Position numbers and translations under genes: made by a program. DNA of 64,000 bases from contig JAMORY010000032.1 of NCBI GenBank assembly GCA_027063305.1, positions 20,052-84,051 of the forward strand, read 5' to 3'. This stretch comes from Sulfurovum sp. Lineage in GTDB: Bacteria > Campylobacterota > Campylobacteria > Campylobacterales > Sulfurovaceae. The notes below the pieces were generated by a model. That model was not told the DNA's origin, did not search any database, and saw only the letters and a program-made list of their open reading frames with translations. Below, piece by piece: positions 62,251 through 64,000 of the stretch (position 1 is its first letter; each line of letters begins with the position of its first letter).

Positions 62251-63624
62251 TTGTACCATCTTGATGCCGACAGCACCACACCTCTGCATAGACAGCTCTA
62301 CGAAGCACTCAAAAGCGAGATCATCCAACAGATGAAAGTAGGAGACAAACTCCCCTCCATCCGCAAGATATCGACTCTCTACAACCTAAGCAAAACCACC
62401 GTCGAACGCGCCTTTGCACAACTCTATGCTGAAGGGTACATCTACAGCCGTCCCAAAAGCGGCTACTTTGTCAGTAACTTTCACTTTGAGGTAAGCGGTG
62501 CCAAAGTAGCACCCAGCACTCCTTTACCTACACCAAAAAGCTACCGCTACGACTTCTTCCCCGCACACCTGTGCAAAGAGGACTTCCCTCGCAAACTCTG
62601 GAAACGGCTACAAAACAAAGCCCTTGATGATTCACTCGATATGGGCTCTTACCATGATGGGCAAGGTGAATCCATCCTGCGTGAGGCGATAGCAGTGTAC
62701 CTTACTACTTCTCGTGGCGTGGTGTGCAGCAGTGAGCAGATCATCATTACCCACGGTTTTAGCGATGCGATGGAGCTACTTGCCAAACTTGTCAAGGGGC
62801 ATTACCATTACTTTGGTATGGAGTCTCCGGGATATCATGTAGCACGGCGTACATTCGAAGCTTTTGAGTACACCATCTGCAATATACCCGTAAAAGCAGA
62901 CGGCATCGATCTTGAAGCACTTCAAGACTCTCAGGCTGAAGTTGTCTACATTACCCCTTCACACCAATACCCTACCGGTGCCAGCATGCCCGTTGCCAAC
63001 CGCCTTGCACTCCTGCACTATATGCATAAGACGGGTGGACTCATCATCGAAGATGACTACGACAGCGAACTCACCTACACCACCCGCCCCATCCCCTCCC
63101 TGCAAGGGCTAGACCAACATGATCGTGTGGTCTACATGGGCACCTTCGCCAAGTCGCTCTCCCCTGCACTTCGGGTCTCCTACATGGTTCTGCCCAGACA
63201 CCTTCTGCCACTTTTCAAAGAGAGCTACGATGCCTACTTTCCAAGGGTAAACATCATCACCCAACAGACACTTGCCTACTTTCTTTCCGATGGACACTAC
63301 GACAAACACCTACGCAAAATGCGTACCCTCAACCGCAAAAAACACAATCTCATGCTGCAACTTTTCAAAACCCACCTTGGAAACACCTACACCATCCTAA
63401 CCCAAGGCGGCGGACTGGCGATCCTCATTATGCCAAGTGTCCCGTTTGACTGGGTAAAATTCAAAACACAATGTGAAGCAGAAAGCATTAAACTTTACTT
63501 TGCCAAAGAAAGAAGCGGTGGGGAGTTCGAAGCTTTGCGTATGGGATTTGGCGGGTTTAGTGAAGAGGCACTGGTAGATGCTGTAGAGGTATTTTGCAGT
63601 ATTTGGCAGGAGTGTGTGCTTTGA
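62251..63624 (+). CDS. MocR/PdxR-family regulator (GntR-aminotransferase fusion)
   Basis: A 457-aa protein from TTG 62251, with AAAGGA upstream. Residues 1-75 are a GntR winged helix (TPLHRQLYEALKSEIIQQMKVGDKLPSIRKISTLYNLSKTTVERAFAQLYAEGYI). The rest is a fold-type-I aminotransferase domain with the PLP-lysine near residue 301 (TFAKSLSPALRVSYM). MocR proteins sense PLP or amino compounds and regulate neighbouring genes; the divergent PNPOx-like gene is the likely target. Confidence 0.92.
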   Translation: MYHLDADSTTPLHRQLYEALKSEIIQQMKVGDKLPSIRKISTLYNLSKTTVERAFAQLYAEGYIYSRPKSGYFVSNFHFEVSGAKVAPSTPLPTPKSYRYDFFPAHLCKEDFPRKLWKRLQNKALDDSLDMGSYHDGQGESILREAIAVYLTTSRGVVCSSEQIIITHGFSDAMELLAKLVKGHYHYFGMESPGYHVARRTFEAFEYTICNIPVKADGIDLEALQDSQAEVVYITPSHQYPTGASMPVANRLALLHYMHKTGGLIIEDDYDSELTYTTRPIPSLQGLDQHDRVVYMGTFAKSLSPALRVSYMVLPRHLLPLFKESYDAYFPRVNIITQQTLAYFLSDGHYDKHLRKMRTLNRKKHNLMLQLFKTHLGNTYTILTQGGGLAILIMPSVPFDWVKFKTQCEAESIKLYFAKERSGGEFEALRMGFGGFSEEALVDAVEVFCSIWQECVL

Positions 63625-63692
63625 TAACAAAAAGGACAAAGTGTCTGTTATTGCCCTCTATTTCCGATTAACGGACAAAGTGTCCTGTTAAT
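63624..63692 (+). repeat. Two related hairpins containing GGACAAAGTGTC
   Basis: ATAACA...GGACA-AAG-TGTC-TGTTAT (63624-63651) and ATTAAC-GGACA-AAG-TGTCC-TGTTAAT (63667-63692). A partial copy, AAAAGGACA, follows near 63710. They may be terminators or regulator sites. Confidence 0.6.
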
Positions 63693-63780
63693 GGTAAATT
63701 TTGGGTGAAAAGGACATAAGCAAAGTTGTATAAATATAAGGATTTTTTGATAAACTGTATAAAGGGCACATCTAATAACC

Positions 63781-64000
63781 CTGCATACCCATAACATTAC
63801 AAGCTTTCGTTCAGGCAAGGCACTCACTTGCAGGACTAGCCGTAGCTAATTCAAAAGTGAGTAACGCCGTATAGGCGGAAGCTTGTATTGCCCGCAGGGT
63901 GGGCTTTGCAAACGCGGTCTTGCACAAGATGCTTCCTTCATCGTAGCTACGGCTATGACTCAAAAGCCTCTTGCACAACCTCACATTTGCAAAACCCATT
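63781..64000. repeat. Repeat-rich non-coding stretch at the window end
   Basis: AGCCGTAGCTA (63838-63848) is inverted at 63944-63954. GGGCTTTGCAAA (63901-63912) is inverted at 63987-63998 with one mismatch. TCTTGCACAA occurs directly at 63918 and 63969. I see no supportable gene in 63625-64000; the sequence is cut by the window end. Confidence 0.5.

Noticed and set aside
63811..63999. 62-aa minus-strand frame at the window end
   Set aside because: It runs through the inverted-repeat region, has no ribosome site and resembles no protein; probably non-coding.

Overview
The window looks like a chromosomal segment of a Campylobacterota (Epsilonproteobacteria) bacterium of the Sulfurovum/Sulfurimonas kind. 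This is inferred from the housekeeping run fabZ-lpxA-clpX-mreB-mreC-carB-hisS, a long-form QueH and the general protein style; no rRNA or marker phylogeny is available here. Most genes at 1-9.3 kb and 28-64 kb have ordinary chromosomal composition. The block 9455-27754 is visibly richer in A/T and has different content.

1-9.3 kb: the 3' end of a beta-propeller surface protein broken by a 68-bp tandem duplication; a patatin phospholipase; a minus-strand ccdA-ccdB-TRAP permease run with no spacing; a lysozyme-like secreted protein next to a protein with an LprI-type domain; a phosphoesterase; a YheT hydrolase.

9455-27754: an integrated mobilizable element. A 28-bp copy of the 3' end of tRNA-Ser(GCT) lies at its left end, and the intact tRNA-Ser with a tyrosine integrase lies at its right end. 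Cargo on the left is a BsuBI/PstI-type restriction-modification pair and a tightly packed, unrecognised three-gene minus-strand operon whose first gene has a PD-(D/E)XK-like core; I consider this operon the best candidate for an undescribed defence system. The rest is an IncP-like transfer set reduced to TraK, TraL, TraM, TrbJ, a TrbK-like lipoprotein, TrbL, TraJ and the TraI relaxase. TraG and the TrbB-I genes are absent, so the element probably needs a helper conjugation machine and may modify it. A minus-strand block carrying an EexN-like protein sits between traK and traL. Two element genes (a DUF4373-like gene and trbL) have single in-frame TAG codons. A 48-bp hairpin unit occurs after traK and again before traJ and is a candidate oriT. 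A 74-nt tRNA-like sequence lies near the left end.

28-48.8 kb: hybrid histidine kinase, SulP permease, SixA-like phosphatase, the complete AmmeMemoRadiSam trio, lpxB, queH, then lipid A, cell-shape, pyrimidine/arginine and histidyl-tRNA genes, CitE-like and FAH-like enzymes.

48.8-64 kb: an accessory stretch with several damaged small genes (frameshifts and an in-frame TGA), a YefM/YoeB module, an M50 protease carrying a SMI1/KNR4-like domain, small membrane proteins beside a ParE-type toxin-antitoxin pair, a TetR-controlled LolA-like/outer-membrane/RND export operon, a RhuM-Fic protein, a PNPOx-MocR divergent pair and repeat-rich DNA at the end. The number of single-base or single-codon lesions means that residual assembly error must be considered alongside real gene decay.
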